This document shows, piece after piece, positions 8,828 through 17,543 of a stretch of 64,000 nucleotides of DNA; positions within the stretch are counted from its first letter, which is position 1, and every line of letters starts with the position of its first letter. The notes beneath the pieces were generated by a model that was given only the letters and a program-made list of their open reading frames with translations, did not search any database and was not told the DNA's origin. The position numbers were made by a program, and so were the translations under genes. This stretch comes from Micromonospora sp. HK10 (lineage in GTDB: Bacteria; Actinomycetota; Actinomycetes; Mycobacteriales; Micromonosporaceae): assembly GCF_000982955.1 (NCBI RefSeq), contig NZ_KQ058829.1:62001-126000 (forward strand). The letters are read 5' to 3'.

Positions 8828-9649
8828 TCAGGTGCCGCTGTAACCGAGCTGAGCGGAGATCCGGCCGGTCGCCTCCAGTAGCGCCTTCGCCAGCTCGGGC
8901 GAGTCCGGCTTGAACCGCCCCACCGGCCCGGCCACGCTGACGACCGCCACCACGTGCCCGTCGTGGTCGTAGACCGGTGCCGCGATCGACGTCGCGCCGG
9001 GCTGGCGTTCGCCGCGCGAGGTGGCATAGCCGCGCTTGCGGATGGCCGCCATCTCCTTGCGCAGCTTCGCAGGGTCGGTGATGGTGCGGTCGGTGACCTC
9101 GACGAGCCGGTGCCGCTCCAGGTAGGCGTCGAACTCGTCCTCGGCGACGAAGGCCAGGAACGCCTTCGACGAACTGCCGGCGTGCAGCGGGTACGGGATG
9201 CCGATGTTGACGTCCAGCCGCAGCTCGTGCTCGGGCACCACCTGGTCGACGTACAGCCGGGTGTCGCCCCGGCGCAGCGACAGCGTGGCGGTCTCGCCCG
9301 TCTGGGCCGCCAGCGCGCGCAGCTCCGGACCGGCCATCGCGCGCAGGTCGGTGCGGGCCAGGTAGGCCCGGCCGAGCGTGACGGCCGCGTGGCCCAGTGC
9401 GTAGCGACGGGTGCTCGGGTCGACGATGATCAGATCCCGGCTGCGCAACGCCGTGAGGATGCGGTGCACGGCGGCCTTGGTCAGGCCCAGCGCGGTCGCG
9501 ATCTCGGTGACGCCCAGGTCCGGTCGTCCGCTGCGCCCGAAGTAGAGCAGCACGTCCATCGCCCGCTCGACCGCCGCGATCGAGCGGGACTGGCCGTCGC
9601 CGTCCTCCGCGACGGCCGACGCCGTCACCGCGGATGTCCGATTGGTCAT
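8828..9649 (-). CDS. IclR-family transcriptional regulator, candidate regulator of the locus
   Basis: Regulator of 273 residues. An N-terminal winged helix-turn-helix (about residues 24-85, with LGVTEIATALGLTKAAVHRIL) is followed by the IclR effector domain, with typical GSSSKAFLAF, RGYATSRGERQPGATSIAAPV and VSVAGPVGR. IclR proteins bind short palindromes and respond to small aromatic or organic acids. GGAGG lies seven bases before the ATG. It is divergent from the flavin reductase operon, and the gap between them holds two copies of the locus palindrome, suggesting autoregulation. It is the only catabolic-type regulator seen between 1 and 42.7 kb, which makes it the natural candidate to bind all the palindromes (inference). 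Confidence 0.9.
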   Translation of the reverse strand: MTNRTSAVTASAVAEDGDGQSRSIAAVERAMDVLLYFGRSGRPDLGVTEIATALGLTKAAVHRILTALRSRDLIIVDPSTRRYALGHAAVTLGRAYLARTDLRAMAGPELRALAAQTGETATLSLRRGDTRLYVDQVVPEHELRLDVNIGIPYPLHAGSSSKAFLAFVAEDEFDAYLERHRLVEVTDRTITDPAKLRKEMAAIRKRGYATSRGERQPGATSIAAPVYDHDGHVVAVVSVAGPVGRFKPDSPELAKALLEATGRISAQLGYSGT

Positions 9650-9720
9650 GGGTGGTCCTCCACAGCGCTGTTCGTTTTTGTCCGGTCTCCCGAGCAGTGT
9701 AGGTCGCTCGATTCCGCCCA

Positions 9721-9737
9721 GCGAAACAGCGTGTCCC
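9721..9737. promoter_or_regulatory. Operator-like site upstream of the IclR gene
   Basis: GCGAAACAGCGTGTCCC matches 12 of 17 consensus bases. It lies 72 bases upstream of the regulator start and may serve autoregulation. Confidence 0.45.
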
Positions 9738-9801
9738 GGGTGTCGCCGGCCACCCGGACCAAACGGCGGTTGACACGGGACACCACCCCTCGTTACGTTT
9801 C

Positions 9802-9818
9802 TGGTAACGGCGTTTCCT
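9802..9818. promoter_or_regulatory. Operator upstream of the flavin reductase operon
   Basis: TGGTAACGGCGTTTCCT matches 13 of 17 consensus bases and ends 23 bases before the GTG start at 9842. A further GCGAAACGG half-site follows between it and the gene. Confidence 0.55.
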
Positions 9819-9841
9819 GATGCGAAACGGAGAGCCTGCCA

Positions 9842-10795
9842 GTGTCGGTCGACAGCATCACGTTCCGCTCGGCCCTCGCCCAGTGGCCCAGTGGCGTCGG
9901 TGTCGTGACCACTGTCGTCGACGGCCGGCCGCACGGCATGACGGCGAGCTCGTTCTCCTCGGTCAGCCTCAACCCGCCGCTGGTCTCCGTCTGCCTGGGC
10001 GTCCACCTTCCCAGCCACGCCCTGGTGGAGCGGGCCGGCGCCTTCGCGATCAGCTTCCTCGGCAAGGGCCAGGCCGGCATCGGCCAGCGCTTCGCCGGCA
10101 TGCGCCCCGAGATCACCGACCGCTTCGCCGGGTTGGACTGGGCGTACGCCGAGACCGGCTGCCCGGTCCTGGCCAACGCGACCGCCTGGTTGGACTGCCG
10201 GGTCGTGCACGCCTACCCCGGCGGCGACCACACCATCTTCGTCGGCGAGGTGCTCGCCGCGAGCACCCCCCGGGTCGGCGCCCCGTTGCTGTTCCACTCC
10301 AGCGTGTGGAGCCAACTCGCCGACCCGCTGCCGGAGCGCATCGACATCGCGATCGGGGGCCGGCTCTCCCGCCTGCGCGCGAACACTCTGGCGATGGCCG
10401 GCTTCACGGTGCGGGCAACGCCCGGCCCGATGATCGCCGACGCCTTCCGGCCCGGCGGCGAGGATGCCACCCTCGCCGAGCTGGACCAGTTGCTGCGTGC
10501 CGGGCACACCGCCGTCACCCTGGTCGAGAAGGCCGACGCCAGCCCGGTGCAGGTGCGGGCAGTGCTCGCCGACGCCACCGTGCGCGCCCGCCGCGCCTCA
10601 CTTCGGGTGCGGCTGCGGACCCAGCGCGGGCTCGGCCTGGTCAACGCCACGGTCGCGATGAAGAGCGGGGTCACCGGCTTCGACACCACCCTCAGCGGAC
10701 GAGCGGACGCCCTGCGCACCCGCGACCTGGTCTTCCTCGCCCGTCAACTCGGGGTGTCCTGTCCCCGGCTCCCCGCCACCAACCCAGAGGAGTGA
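9842..10795 (+). CDS. Flavin reductase fused to an HMGL-like C-terminal fragment
   Basis: Protein of 317 residues in two parts. Residues 1 to about 160 are a flavin reductase (HpaC/DIM6) domain, with FRSALAQWPSGVGVVTT, HGMTASSFSSVSLNPPLVSVCL and AGAFAISFL, which supplies reduced flavin to a partner monooxygenase. The remainder resembles the last part of the HMG-CoA lyase/homocitrate synthase barrel, with RGLGLVNATVAMKSGVTGFDTTLSG in place of the usual G-ANALAALEAGV--FD-SVGG. The front of the barrel is absent, so this part is probably not a lyase. GTG start is preceded by GGAGAG. It heads an operon whose next gene is the likely flavin-dependent partner. Confidence 0.8.
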   Translation: MSVDSITFRSALAQWPSGVGVVTTVVDGRPHGMTASSFSSVSLNPPLVSVCLGVHLPSHALVERAGAFAISFLGKGQAGIGQRFAGMRPEITDRFAGLDWAYAETGCPVLANATAWLDCRVVHAYPGGDHTIFVGEVLAASTPRVGAPLLFHSSVWSQLADPLPERIDIAIGGRLSRLRANTLAMAGFTVRATPGPMIADAFRPGGEDATLAELDQLLRAGHTAVTLVEKADASPVQVRAVLADATVRARRASLRVRLRTQRGLGLVNATVAMKSGVTGFDTTLSGRADALRTRDLVFLARQLGVSCPRLPATNPEE

Positions 10796-10800
10796 CCCAC

Positions 10801-12078
10801 ATGTCCACCGGCGGACGGCTCATCGACGACCTCACCCCGGCCGAGCAGAATCGTGCGGCCCGGGTGGAGAAGGTGCTGCCCGCGCTGCGGGCCGCCGCCG
10901 CGCAGGCCGACGCCGACGGGGTGTTCCCCGCCGCGCACGTCGCGCTGCTGCGCGATGCCGGGCTGCTCGGCCTGGTGGTTCCGCAGGAGTACGGCGGCCT
11001 CGGCGGCGGCCTGCGCGACCTCGCCGCCGCCACCTTCGCGATGGGCAGCGCGTGCCCGTCGACGGCGTTGGCCTTCTTCTTCCACAACACCAGCGCCTCC
11101 CGGGGCCTGCTGCCGCTGGAGGCGATCGAACGCGGCCTCTTCGACGACGACGACGTCCCCGCCGTGCGGGCCTTCGCCGAGAAGGTGCTGACCCGGATGG
11201 CCGGTGGGGTGTGGCTGGCCAACTTCGCCAGCGAGGCGGTGAAGAGCTCGTCGGCCAACATCGCCATCTCCACCACCGCCACCCCGGCCAGGCGCGCAGG
11301 CGTCGACGGCTGGTCGCTCAGCGGCGAGAAGTCGTTCGGCTGCGCCACCGGCGTCGCCGACACCTACCTGGTCACCGCCCGGCTCGCCGGGCACGAGACA
11401 GCGGACGGGCTGGCACTGTTCCTCGTGCCCCGAGATGCCGCAGGGGTCGCCTCCCGGCCGAGCTGGGACGGCATCGGCATGCGCGGCTCGGCCAACCACG
11501 GCATCCGGCTCGACGACGTCTTCATCCCGGCCGACGAGGCGCTCACCGTGCCGGGCGCGTTCGTGAAGATGTTGCAGTGCAGCCGGGGCAGCTTCGTCGG
11601 CAACCAGCTGGCCATCACGGCCGTCTACGTCGGCGCGGCGCAGAGTGTCTACGACGACACGCTGACCAGGCTCACCGAGAAGACCTTCGCCGACACCGGC
11701 CGGCCGATCGCGGAGAGCCCCATGCACCAGGTGATCATCGGCAACATGACCGAACGGCTGGAGACGGCGTACCTCTGGCTGCGCCGCCAGTTGCTGCTGG
11801 AGACCAGCGAGCCACCGCTGCGCCCGCACGCCGAGGTCTACCAGCAGTGGCGGTTGGCCAAGGGCTCGATCTGCGAGGCGTGCTTCGACGTGGCGGTCGG
11901 CGCGCTCAAGGCGTGCGGCACGTCGAGTGCCACCATGAACGGGCCCGTCGGCCGGGCGCTTCGCGACCTGGCGATGGGGCTGGTGATGACGTTCCCGCCG
12001 GAGCGCGGCCGGTTGGAGGCGGCCGGCATGGTCACCAGCGACCGGTCCAACAACCTGTTCGCGGCGGTGGCCGGGTGA
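10801..12078 (+). CDS. Acyl-CoA dehydrogenase-like flavoprotein, possible flavin monooxygenase
   Basis: Protein of 425 residues with the acyl-CoA dehydrogenase fold: an N-terminal helical domain (LRDAGLLGLVVPQEYGGLGG), a middle beta domain (GWSLSGEKSFGCATGVADTYLVTARL, GMRGSANHGIRLDDVFIPAD) and a C-terminal helical domain. In this fold some members are FMNH2-dependent monooxygenases (DszC, HsaA type) rather than dehydrogenases. The gene directly follows a flavin reductase by five bases, which favours the two-component monooxygenase reading. The substrate is unknown; an oxidised pyrrole or bilin fragment is a context-based guess. Confidence 0.8.
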   Translation: MSTGGRLIDDLTPAEQNRAARVEKVLPALRAAAAQADADGVFPAAHVALLRDAGLLGLVVPQEYGGLGGGLRDLAAATFAMGSACPSTALAFFFHNTSASRGLLPLEAIERGLFDDDDVPAVRAFAEKVLTRMAGGVWLANFASEAVKSSSANIAISTTATPARRAGVDGWSLSGEKSFGCATGVADTYLVTARLAGHETADGLALFLVPRDAAGVASRPSWDGIGMRGSANHGIRLDDVFIPADEALTVPGAFVKMLQCSRGSFVGNQLAITAVYVGAAQSVYDDTLTRLTEKTFADTGRPIAESPMHQVIIGNMTERLETAYLWLRRQLLLETSEPPLRPHAEVYQQWRLAKGSICEACFDVAVGALKACGTSSATMNGPVGRALRDLAMGLVMTFPPERGRLEAAGMVTSDRSNNLFAAVAG

Positions 12079-13577
12079 CCGGGCCCCACCAACCGGACCT
12101 GCCCGATCTCGCCGACCTGGTCGACGAGGTCTGGACACCCAGCCACACACCGCTCGGATTCGACCTGGAGGATCCGGCGACCGGGGCGGTGCGGCGACCG
12201 GCTGCCGGCACGCCGCCGCACCGGATCGAGGCCGCCGTCGCCGCCGCGTCGGCGGCGCACGAGGCCGGGAGCTGGGCCGCGCTACCGGCCCCTGATCGCG
12301 CCGACGTACTGGACGCCGTCGCCGATGCGGTCGAGGGCGTCGCGGCCGAGATCTGCGCGCTGGAGGCGGCGACCACCGGCGTGCCGATCCGGCAGACCAC
12401 ACCGCTGGGCGTGATCCTCGGCGGCTCGTTCCGGCTGGCCGCCGCCCAACTGCGGCAGGGCCCGCAGAGCCAGGAGTTCCAGCGCGAGGACGGCCGGATC
12501 GCGTACGCCGAACGACTGCCCTGGGGTCCGGCCGCCTGTGTGGTGCCGTGGAACGCGCCCGCGCCGATGGCCGCGCACAAGGTCGCGAACGCGCTCGCCG
12601 CCGGCTGCCCCACGATCCTCAAGCCCAGCGAGTACGCCCCGCACGGCAGCCAACGGCTCGCCGCCGTCGTCGGGGCCACGCTCGCCGCCTCCGGCGTGCC
12701 GGCCGGGGTGTTCCAGCTCGTGCACGGCGGGGCCGAGGCCGGTGCGGCCCTGGTCGGCGATCCCCGGATCCGGGCGGTCTCCTTCACCGGTGGGCTCGCC
12801 GCCGGGCGGGCGGTCGCGGCGGCCTGCGCCTACGACATCAAGCCGGTGCAGCTCGAGCTCGGCGGCAACAACCCGCTGGTCGTGCTCCCCGACGCCGACG
12901 TCGCCGATGTCGCCCGGGCCGCGGTCGACCTGCTGAGCACCCTCAACGGGCAGTGGTGCCGGGCGCTGGGTCGGCTGATCGTGCCCGCCGACCGGCACGA
13001 CGAGATCGTCGCCGCGATCGCCGACCGGCTCGCCGGCCTGGTCGCCGGCGCGCCGTTGGACCCCGCGACCGACCTCGGTCCGCTGGTGCACTCCCGGCAC
13101 CTGGCCCGGGTGGTGGCCGCCCGCGACGACCTGCTGGCCCACGGCGGAACCGCGGTAACCGGCACCACGCTGCCGGCGGCCGGGCCGCTGGCCGGCGGGA
13201 ACTTCCTCGCCCCGACGCTGGTCACCGGCGTCGCCCCCGCGCACACCGGCGATGAGATCTTCGGGCCCGTGGCAGCGGTGCACCCGTACGCCACCGTCGA
13301 CGAGGCGGTGGCGCTGGCCAACGGCACGTCGTACGGGCTGGAGGCGTACGTGTTCGGCGCGGACGAGGAGGCCGCGCTGGCCGTGGCCCGCCGGATCCGG
13401 GCCGGTGAGGTCAAGGTCAACGGCTCCTCGGTGCTCAGCCTGCACCTGTTCAGCCCGCGCCCGGCGTTCGGGCTGTCCGGGTACGGCGAGGAGGGCACCG
13501 CCGAGACCCTGCGGTTCTTCACCAACCCTCGGGTCGTCGGCGTCGAGGGCGGCTTCGCGCTGCACGGCCGGTCATGA
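12075..13577 (+). CDS. Aldehyde dehydrogenase (first paralogue)
   Basis: NAD(P)-dependent aldehyde dehydrogenase of 500 residues. Landmarks are PWNAPAPMAAHKVANALAAGC, KPSEYAP, SFTGG, the catalytic glutamate in LELGGNN, the catalytic cysteine in LNGQWCRALGR, and EIFGPVAAV. It starts with a GTG overlapping the stop of the preceding gene (GTGA) and its own stop overlaps the next ATG, so it is tightly coupled in the operon. It would oxidise an aldehyde to an acid. It has a divergent paralogue at 15699. The NGQWC context replaces the usual N-GQ-C motif by a small variation but keeps the cysteine. Confidence 0.88.
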   Translation: MTGPHQPDLPDLADLVDEVWTPSHTPLGFDLEDPATGAVRRPAAGTPPHRIEAAVAAASAAHEAGSWAALPAPDRADVLDAVADAVEGVAAEICALEAATTGVPIRQTTPLGVILGGSFRLAAAQLRQGPQSQEFQREDGRIAYAERLPWGPAACVVPWNAPAPMAAHKVANALAAGCPTILKPSEYAPHGSQRLAAVVGATLAASGVPAGVFQLVHGGAEAGAALVGDPRIRAVSFTGGLAAGRAVAAACAYDIKPVQLELGGNNPLVVLPDADVADVARAAVDLLSTLNGQWCRALGRLIVPADRHDEIVAAIADRLAGLVAGAPLDPATDLGPLVHSRHLARVVAARDDLLAHGGTAVTGTTLPAAGPLAGGNFLAPTLVTGVAPAHTGDEIFGPVAAVHPYATVDEAVALANGTSYGLEAYVFGADEEAALAVARRIRAGEVKVNGSSVLSLHLFSPRPAFGLSGYGEEGTAETLRFFTNPRVVGVEGGFALHGRS

Positions 13578-14497
13578 CCCGGGGCGAGACCGCCCCGGCG
13601 CAGGCTACGCCCTCGATCACGGCCGGCGGCGCGGCGACCGCACGCCCGGCCGACGTGCTGCGGGCGCTGCTGGGCGGCGCCTCGCCGGTGCACGCCCCCG
13701 GTGTACACGACCCGCTCACCGCCGCGCTGGCCGCCGAGGCCGGGCACCACGTCGTGCACCTGTCCGGTGCGGTCTGCGCCGCGGTCGAGCTGGGCCTTCC
13801 CGACCTGGGATACCTGCACGGCACACACGTCGCGGAGCGGGCCGCGCGGCTGGTCCCGGCGCTGGCCGGCGTGCCGCTGATCGCCGACGCGGACACCGGC
13901 TACGGCAATCCGCTGCACGCGGTCTGGACCGCCCAGCGGTACGCGGCGGCCGGCGCCGCCGGGCTGCACCTGGAGGACCAGGTCAGCCCGAAGCGCTGCG
14001 GCCACCTGGCCGGCAAGGAGCTGTTGGACATGGCGGGTGCGACGGCGAAGATCCGGGCGATCGCCGAGGCGGGCACCGGCCTGGTGCTGATCGGCCGCAC
14101 CGACGCCTACTCGGTGGCCGGCCTCGATGAGGCGATCGAGCGGGCCGGCCGGTTCGCCGACGCCGGCGCCGACGCGGTCTTCCTGGAGGGTGTGGACACC
14201 GCCGAGGAGTTGGCGGCGGTGCGTACCGCGCTGCCCGGCGTACCCCTGGTGGTGAATCGCTCGGAGGCGGCCGGTGTGCGCGCCTTCCCGCCCGACGACG
14301 CGCTCGGCGCGCTCGGGGTCCGGGTCGTGCTGCACCCGGTCGCGCCGATGCTGGCCGCGCTGCGCGCGGCTGCCGCCGCCTACGCCGCGATCGGCCGGGA
14401 CGGTCACGCCGGCGCGGTGCCCCGGCTCGCCTGGTCGTCGTTCACCGCGCTGGTCGGCCAGGACGATGCGCTGACTCTCGATCGGAGGTACGCCTGA
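13574..14497 (+). CDS. Isocitrate lyase/PEP mutase-family lyase
   Basis: Protein of 307 residues in the ICL/PEPM superfamily. It shows PLIADADTGYGNP (metal site), GLHLEDQ, the family signature KRCGH in VSPKRCGHLAGKEL, and LIGRTDAY. The K(K/R)CGH cysteine loop marks lyases such as 2-methylisocitrate lyase, oxaloacetase and 2,3-dimethylmalate lyase rather than phosphonate mutases. The ATG overlaps the preceding stop. Dimethylmalate lyase, which cuts an alkylated malate to pyruvate and propionate in Eubacterium nicotinate catabolism, is an attractive analogue, given that pyrrole rings give dialkylmaleates. That specific role is inference. Confidence 0.87.
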   Translation: MTRGETAPAQATPSITAGGAATARPADVLRALLGGASPVHAPGVHDPLTAALAAEAGHHVVHLSGAVCAAVELGLPDLGYLHGTHVAERAARLVPALAGVPLIADADTGYGNPLHAVWTAQRYAAAGAAGLHLEDQVSPKRCGHLAGKELLDMAGATAKIRAIAEAGTGLVLIGRTDAYSVAGLDEAIERAGRFADAGADAVFLEGVDTAEELAAVRTALPGVPLVVNRSEAAGVRAFPPDDALGALGVRVVLHPVAPMLAALRAAAAAYAAIGRDGHAGAVPRLAWSSFTALVGQDDALTLDRRYA

Positions 14498-15702
14498 TGC
14501 ACGTACTGATCGCCGGAGCGGGGCCGGTCGGGCTGACCGCGGCGCTCGCGCTGGCCCGCCGGGGCTGCGAGGTGACCGTGCTGGAGGCCGGTGACGCCCT
14601 CGCCGCCGAGTCCCGTGCCTCCACGTTCCACCCGCCGACGCTGGAGATGCTCGAGGCGTTGGGGGTCGGCGCGGACCTGTTGGCGCGCGGGCTGGTGGCG
14701 CCGACGTTCGCCTACCGGGATCGCCGGGAGGGACTGATCGCGGAGCTGGACCTCTCGGTGCTCGCCGAGGACACCCCGTACCCGTACCGGGTGCAGTGCG
14801 AGCAGTCGAAGCTGTGCGTGATCCTGCTGGCGCACCTGGCCGGGCAACCGACGGCCCGGGTCCGCTTCGGTTGGCCGGTCGACTCGGTACGACAGGCCGC
14901 GGATCGGGCCGACGGCGGTGTGGTCGCGGTCGCCGAGGACGGCCGGGAGGTGTCCGGCGACTGGCTGATCGCGGCCGACGGCGCCAGTTCGGCGGTACGG
15001 CGGGCGCTGGGGTTGCCCTTCGACGGGATCACTTACCCCGAACGGTTCCTGGTGGCCTCCACCGACGAGGACCTGCCAGTTCTGCTCGGCCCGCTGGCGT
15101 ACGTCAACTACGTCTTCGACCCGGTCGAGTGGTCGGTGCTGCTGCGCACGCCGGACCACTGGCGGGTGCTGCTGCCCACCCCCGAGGACACCCCTGACGC
15201 GCACGAGCTGGGCCGGCTCGACCGGCGGTTGCGGGCGATCGCCGATCCGGGCCGGCCGTGGCGGGTGGCGCACGCCAGTTTGTACCGGGTGCACCAGCGG
15301 GTCGCCGCGACGTTCCGGCAGGGGCGGGTGCTGCTGGCCGGCGACGCCGCGCACGTCAACAACCCGCTCGGTGGGCTGGGCATGAACTCGGGCATCCACG
15401 ACGCGGTCGCCTACGCGCAGGTGCTGGCCTCGGGCAGCCCGGCACCGGACGGTGGGGAGCTGGACCGGGCGGTGACGGCGGTGTCCGACGAGCGGCGCCG
15501 GATCGCACTGACCTACGTGCAGGAGGTCTCCGACCAGAACTACCGCCGGATGCGGGCCACCGATCCACAGTTGCGGTCCGCGCAGCTGGCCGGTCTGCGC
15601 GCGCTGGCCGCGGACCCGCAGGCGGCCCGCGCGTATCTGCTGCGCAGCTCCATGATTGCCTCGCTGCGCCCCGGCGCCGGACAGCCGGTGGTACGGGCAT
15701 GA
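14497..15702 (+). CDS. FAD-dependent aromatic monooxygenase (PHBH-type)
   Basis: Group A flavoprotein monooxygenase of 401 residues. It has the N-terminal dinucleotide motif GAGPVGL (residues 7-13), the central DG motif LIAADGASSAVRRALGL, and the C-terminal GDAAHVNNPLGGLGMNSGIHDA motif that contacts FAD ribityl. Such enzymes use NAD(P)H and O2 to hydroxylate aromatic or heteroaromatic rings, so an oxidised pyrrole derivative is a reasonable substrate class here. The start ATG overlaps the preceding TGA by one base, with CGGAGGT upstream. It lies mid-operon between the lyase and the second aldehyde dehydrogenase. Confidence 0.88.
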   Translation: MHVLIAGAGPVGLTAALALARRGCEVTVLEAGDALAAESRASTFHPPTLEMLEALGVGADLLARGLVAPTFAYRDRREGLIAELDLSVLAEDTPYPYRVQCEQSKLCVILLAHLAGQPTARVRFGWPVDSVRQAADRADGGVVAVAEDGREVSGDWLIAADGASSAVRRALGLPFDGITYPERFLVASTDEDLPVLLGPLAYVNYVFDPVEWSVLLRTPDHWRVLLPTPEDTPDAHELGRLDRRLRAIADPGRPWRVAHASLYRVHQRVAATFRQGRVLLAGDAAHVNNPLGGLGMNSGIHDAVAYAQVLASGSPAPDGGELDRAVTAVSDERRRIALTYVQEVSDQNYRRMRATDPQLRSAQLAGLRALAADPQAARAYLLRSSMIASLRPGAGQPVVRA

Positions 15703-17159
15703 CGGCACCCGGCGGCGGCCCGGTGATCGAGCGGGTGAACCCGTCCAGGTTCACCGAGCTGGTCGGCACGGTCGGTGTGAGCGGGCCTGAGCGGGTGGAC
15801 GTCCTGGTCCGCCGGGCCGACGCCGCGCAGCGGGGCTGGGCGGCCACCGGCATCGCGCGGCGGCTCGCCGCGCTGGCCGCCGGCGCCGACGCGATCGCCG
15901 GGCGGCTCGAACCGCTGGCCGGGCTGCTGGCCCGGGAGTCGGGCAAGGTGCTCGCCGACTGCCGCGGCGAGGTCGGGTTCGCCGGCACGTACCTGCGCTG
16001 GGTCATCGAGCACGCCCCGGCGGCGTACGCGGATCGGGAGATCGACGACGCGGCCGGTCGGCTGCTGCGGCTGCCCCGGCCGTACGGTGTGGTCGCCGCG
16101 ATCACGCCGTGGAATGCGCCGATCATCCTCACCCTGCTCAAGGTGGCCCCGGCCCTCGCCGCCGGCAACGCGGTGGTGGTCAAGCCCTCGCCGCTGGCGC
16201 CGCTGGCGGTCTCGGAGGTGCTGCGCCTGCTCGCCGGGGCGCTGCCCGACGGGACGCTGGCGGTCGTCCACGGCGACGCCGCCGCCGGTGCGGCGTTGGT
16301 CGGACACCCGCTGGTGCGCAAGGTGGCGTTCACCGGCGGCGGCGTGGCGGCCCGGCAGGTGGCGGCGACCGCGGCCACCCAGACCACACCGGTGGTGCTG
16401 GAGCTGGGCGGCAACGACGCGGCGATCTTCCTGCCGGACGCCGACCTGGGCACCGAGCCGATGCGCCGGCTGGTGCTGGCGAGTTTCGCCACCAGCGGCC
16501 AGGTGTGCATGGCTGCCAAGCGCCTGTATGTGCACCGCGGCCGCCGCGACGAGTTCGTGGCGGCGTACCGGGCCGCCGCGGCGGAGGTGCTGCGCGTCGG
16601 TGACGCGCTCACGCCGGGGGTGAGCATGGGCCCGGTCATCTCGGCCGGTGCCGTCGCCCGGATCGAGCGGATCGTTGCGGCGGCCGTCGCCCGGGGTGCC
16701 ACGGCGCTGCCGCTGGGCACTGTCGACGGTGGCACCGACCTGGCCGGCGGGTACTTCGTGACCCCGACGCTCGTGCTGGACGCACCGGACGACGCCGAGG
16801 TGGTCACCGGGGAGCAGTTCGGGCCGACGGTGCCGCTGCTGCTCTACGACGACGAGGAGGAACTGCTGGCCCGGGTCAACGCCGACGAGCTGGGCCTTGG
16901 CGGTTCGGTCTGGTCGGCCGACGAGGAGCGGGCGTTCGCGCTGGCCCGTCGGGTCGAGGCGGGCTTCGTCTTCGTCAACACGCACAACCGCACCGGGCTG
17001 TCGCTGAGGGCGCCGTTCGGTGGGGTGAAGCGCTCCGGCTACGGCCGTGAGTACGCCGAGGAAGGGCTGGCCGAGTACGCGCAGACCTGCGTCGTGCACG
17101 CGCCCGGCCCGTTCCGGCCCGGTGGCGCCGGGCTACCCGCCAACGCGTACCCGGGCTGA
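15699..17159 (+). CDS. Aldehyde dehydrogenase (second paralogue)
   Basis: NAD(P)-dependent aldehyde dehydrogenase of 486 residues, last gene of the operon beginning at 9842. It has ITPWNAPIILTLLKVAPALAAGN, KPSPLAP, the catalytic glutamate in LELGGND, the catalytic cysteine in FATSGQVCMAAKR, EQFGPTVPLL, and the C-terminal PFGGVKRSGYGRE typical of the family. ATG overlaps the previous stop. It appears a complete, active enzyme for oxidation of an aldehyde intermediate (semialdehyde type) generated by upstream monooxygenases. Confidence 0.9.
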   Translation: MTAPGGGPVIERVNPSRFTELVGTVGVSGPERVDVLVRRADAAQRGWAATGIARRLAALAAGADAIAGRLEPLAGLLARESGKVLADCRGEVGFAGTYLRWVIEHAPAAYADREIDDAAGRLLRLPRPYGVVAAITPWNAPIILTLLKVAPALAAGNAVVVKPSPLAPLAVSEVLRLLAGALPDGTLAVVHGDAAAGAALVGHPLVRKVAFTGGGVAARQVAATAATQTTPVVLELGGNDAAIFLPDADLGTEPMRRLVLASFATSGQVCMAAKRLYVHRGRRDEFVAAYRAAAAEVLRVGDALTPGVSMGPVISAGAVARIERIVAAAVARGATALPLGTVDGGTDLAGGYFVTPTLVLDAPDDAEVVTGEQFGPTVPLLLYDDEEELLARVNADELGLGGSVWSADEERAFALARRVEAGFVFVNTHNRTGLSLRAPFGGVKRSGYGREYAEEGLAEYAQTCVVHAPGPFRPGGAGLPANAYPG

Positions 17160-17188
17160 GGCCGGGCCGCGTCGGTCCAGCGCTGCCG

Positions 17189-17464
17189 TCAGTAGTCGAC
17201 GACGACGCGGGCCGCGAGGCGCGGCTTGAGCCAGCCCGCCACCTCCAGGTGGGCGGGGTGGGCCTGGTAGGCGCGCAACGCGTCCGCGTCGGTGTGTGTG
17301 CTGATCATGCACAGGTCGTAGGAGACCGGGGTCCGCAGCGTGTCCAGGGCGACGGTCAGCGTCGCGATCTCATCAATTGTGCTGGTCAGACCTTCCAGCA
17401 GTGACTTCGCCTTGGCAGCATCGGCCGCATCGGCGAACTTCATCAGTACCACGTGCGTAAACAC
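17189..17464 (-). CDS. Dabb (stress-response alpha/beta barrel) protein
   Basis: Small protein of 91 residues matching the Dabb family (dimeric alpha/beta barrel), with FTHVVLMKF at the start and YDLCMISTHTDADALRAYQAHPAHLEVAGW in the second half. GTG at 17464 was chosen because it gives the canonical N-terminus with AGGGGGAC upstream. Dabb proteins share the ferredoxin-like barrel fold of IsdG heme oxygenases and of polyketide cyclases such as olivetolic acid cyclase; several act on small aromatics. It is divergent from the nitrilase operon and shares its operator, so it is probably an accessory enzyme of the pathway. No function can be assigned from sequence. Confidence 0.8.
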   Translation of the reverse strand: MFTHVVLMKFADAADAAKAKSLLEGLTSTIDEIATLTVALDTLRTPVSYDLCMISTHTDADALRAYQAHPAHLEVAGWLKPRLAARVVVDY

Positions 17465-17507
17465 CTGTTCGTCCCCCTGTTCCCCGGCGTCGCCCGAGTG
17501 TATGTTC

Positions 17508-17524
17508 TGGAAACAGCGTTTCGC
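17508..17524. promoter_or_regulatory. Operator upstream of the core tetrapyrrole-like operon
   Basis: TGGAAACAGCGTTTCGC matches 14 of 17 consensus bases with an intact left arm. It ends 19 bases before the nitrilase ATG and lies 44 bases from the divergent Dabb start. The following TAGGGGAAC completes the GTTTCGCTAG-n-GGAAC block. Confidence 0.7.
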
Positions 17525-17543
17525 TAGGGGAACCGGAGCGGGA

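Noticed and set aside
9820-12078. Long plus-strand reading ahead of the acyl-CoA dehydrogenase gene
   Set aside because: The first part overlaps the flavin reductase in another frame; the dehydrogenase begins at the ATG at 10801.
11052-13577. Possible fusion of an unknown protein to the first aldehyde dehydrogenase
   Set aside because: The N-terminal part is an out-of-frame copy of the acyl-CoA dehydrogenase gene; the true start is the GTG overlapping its stop.
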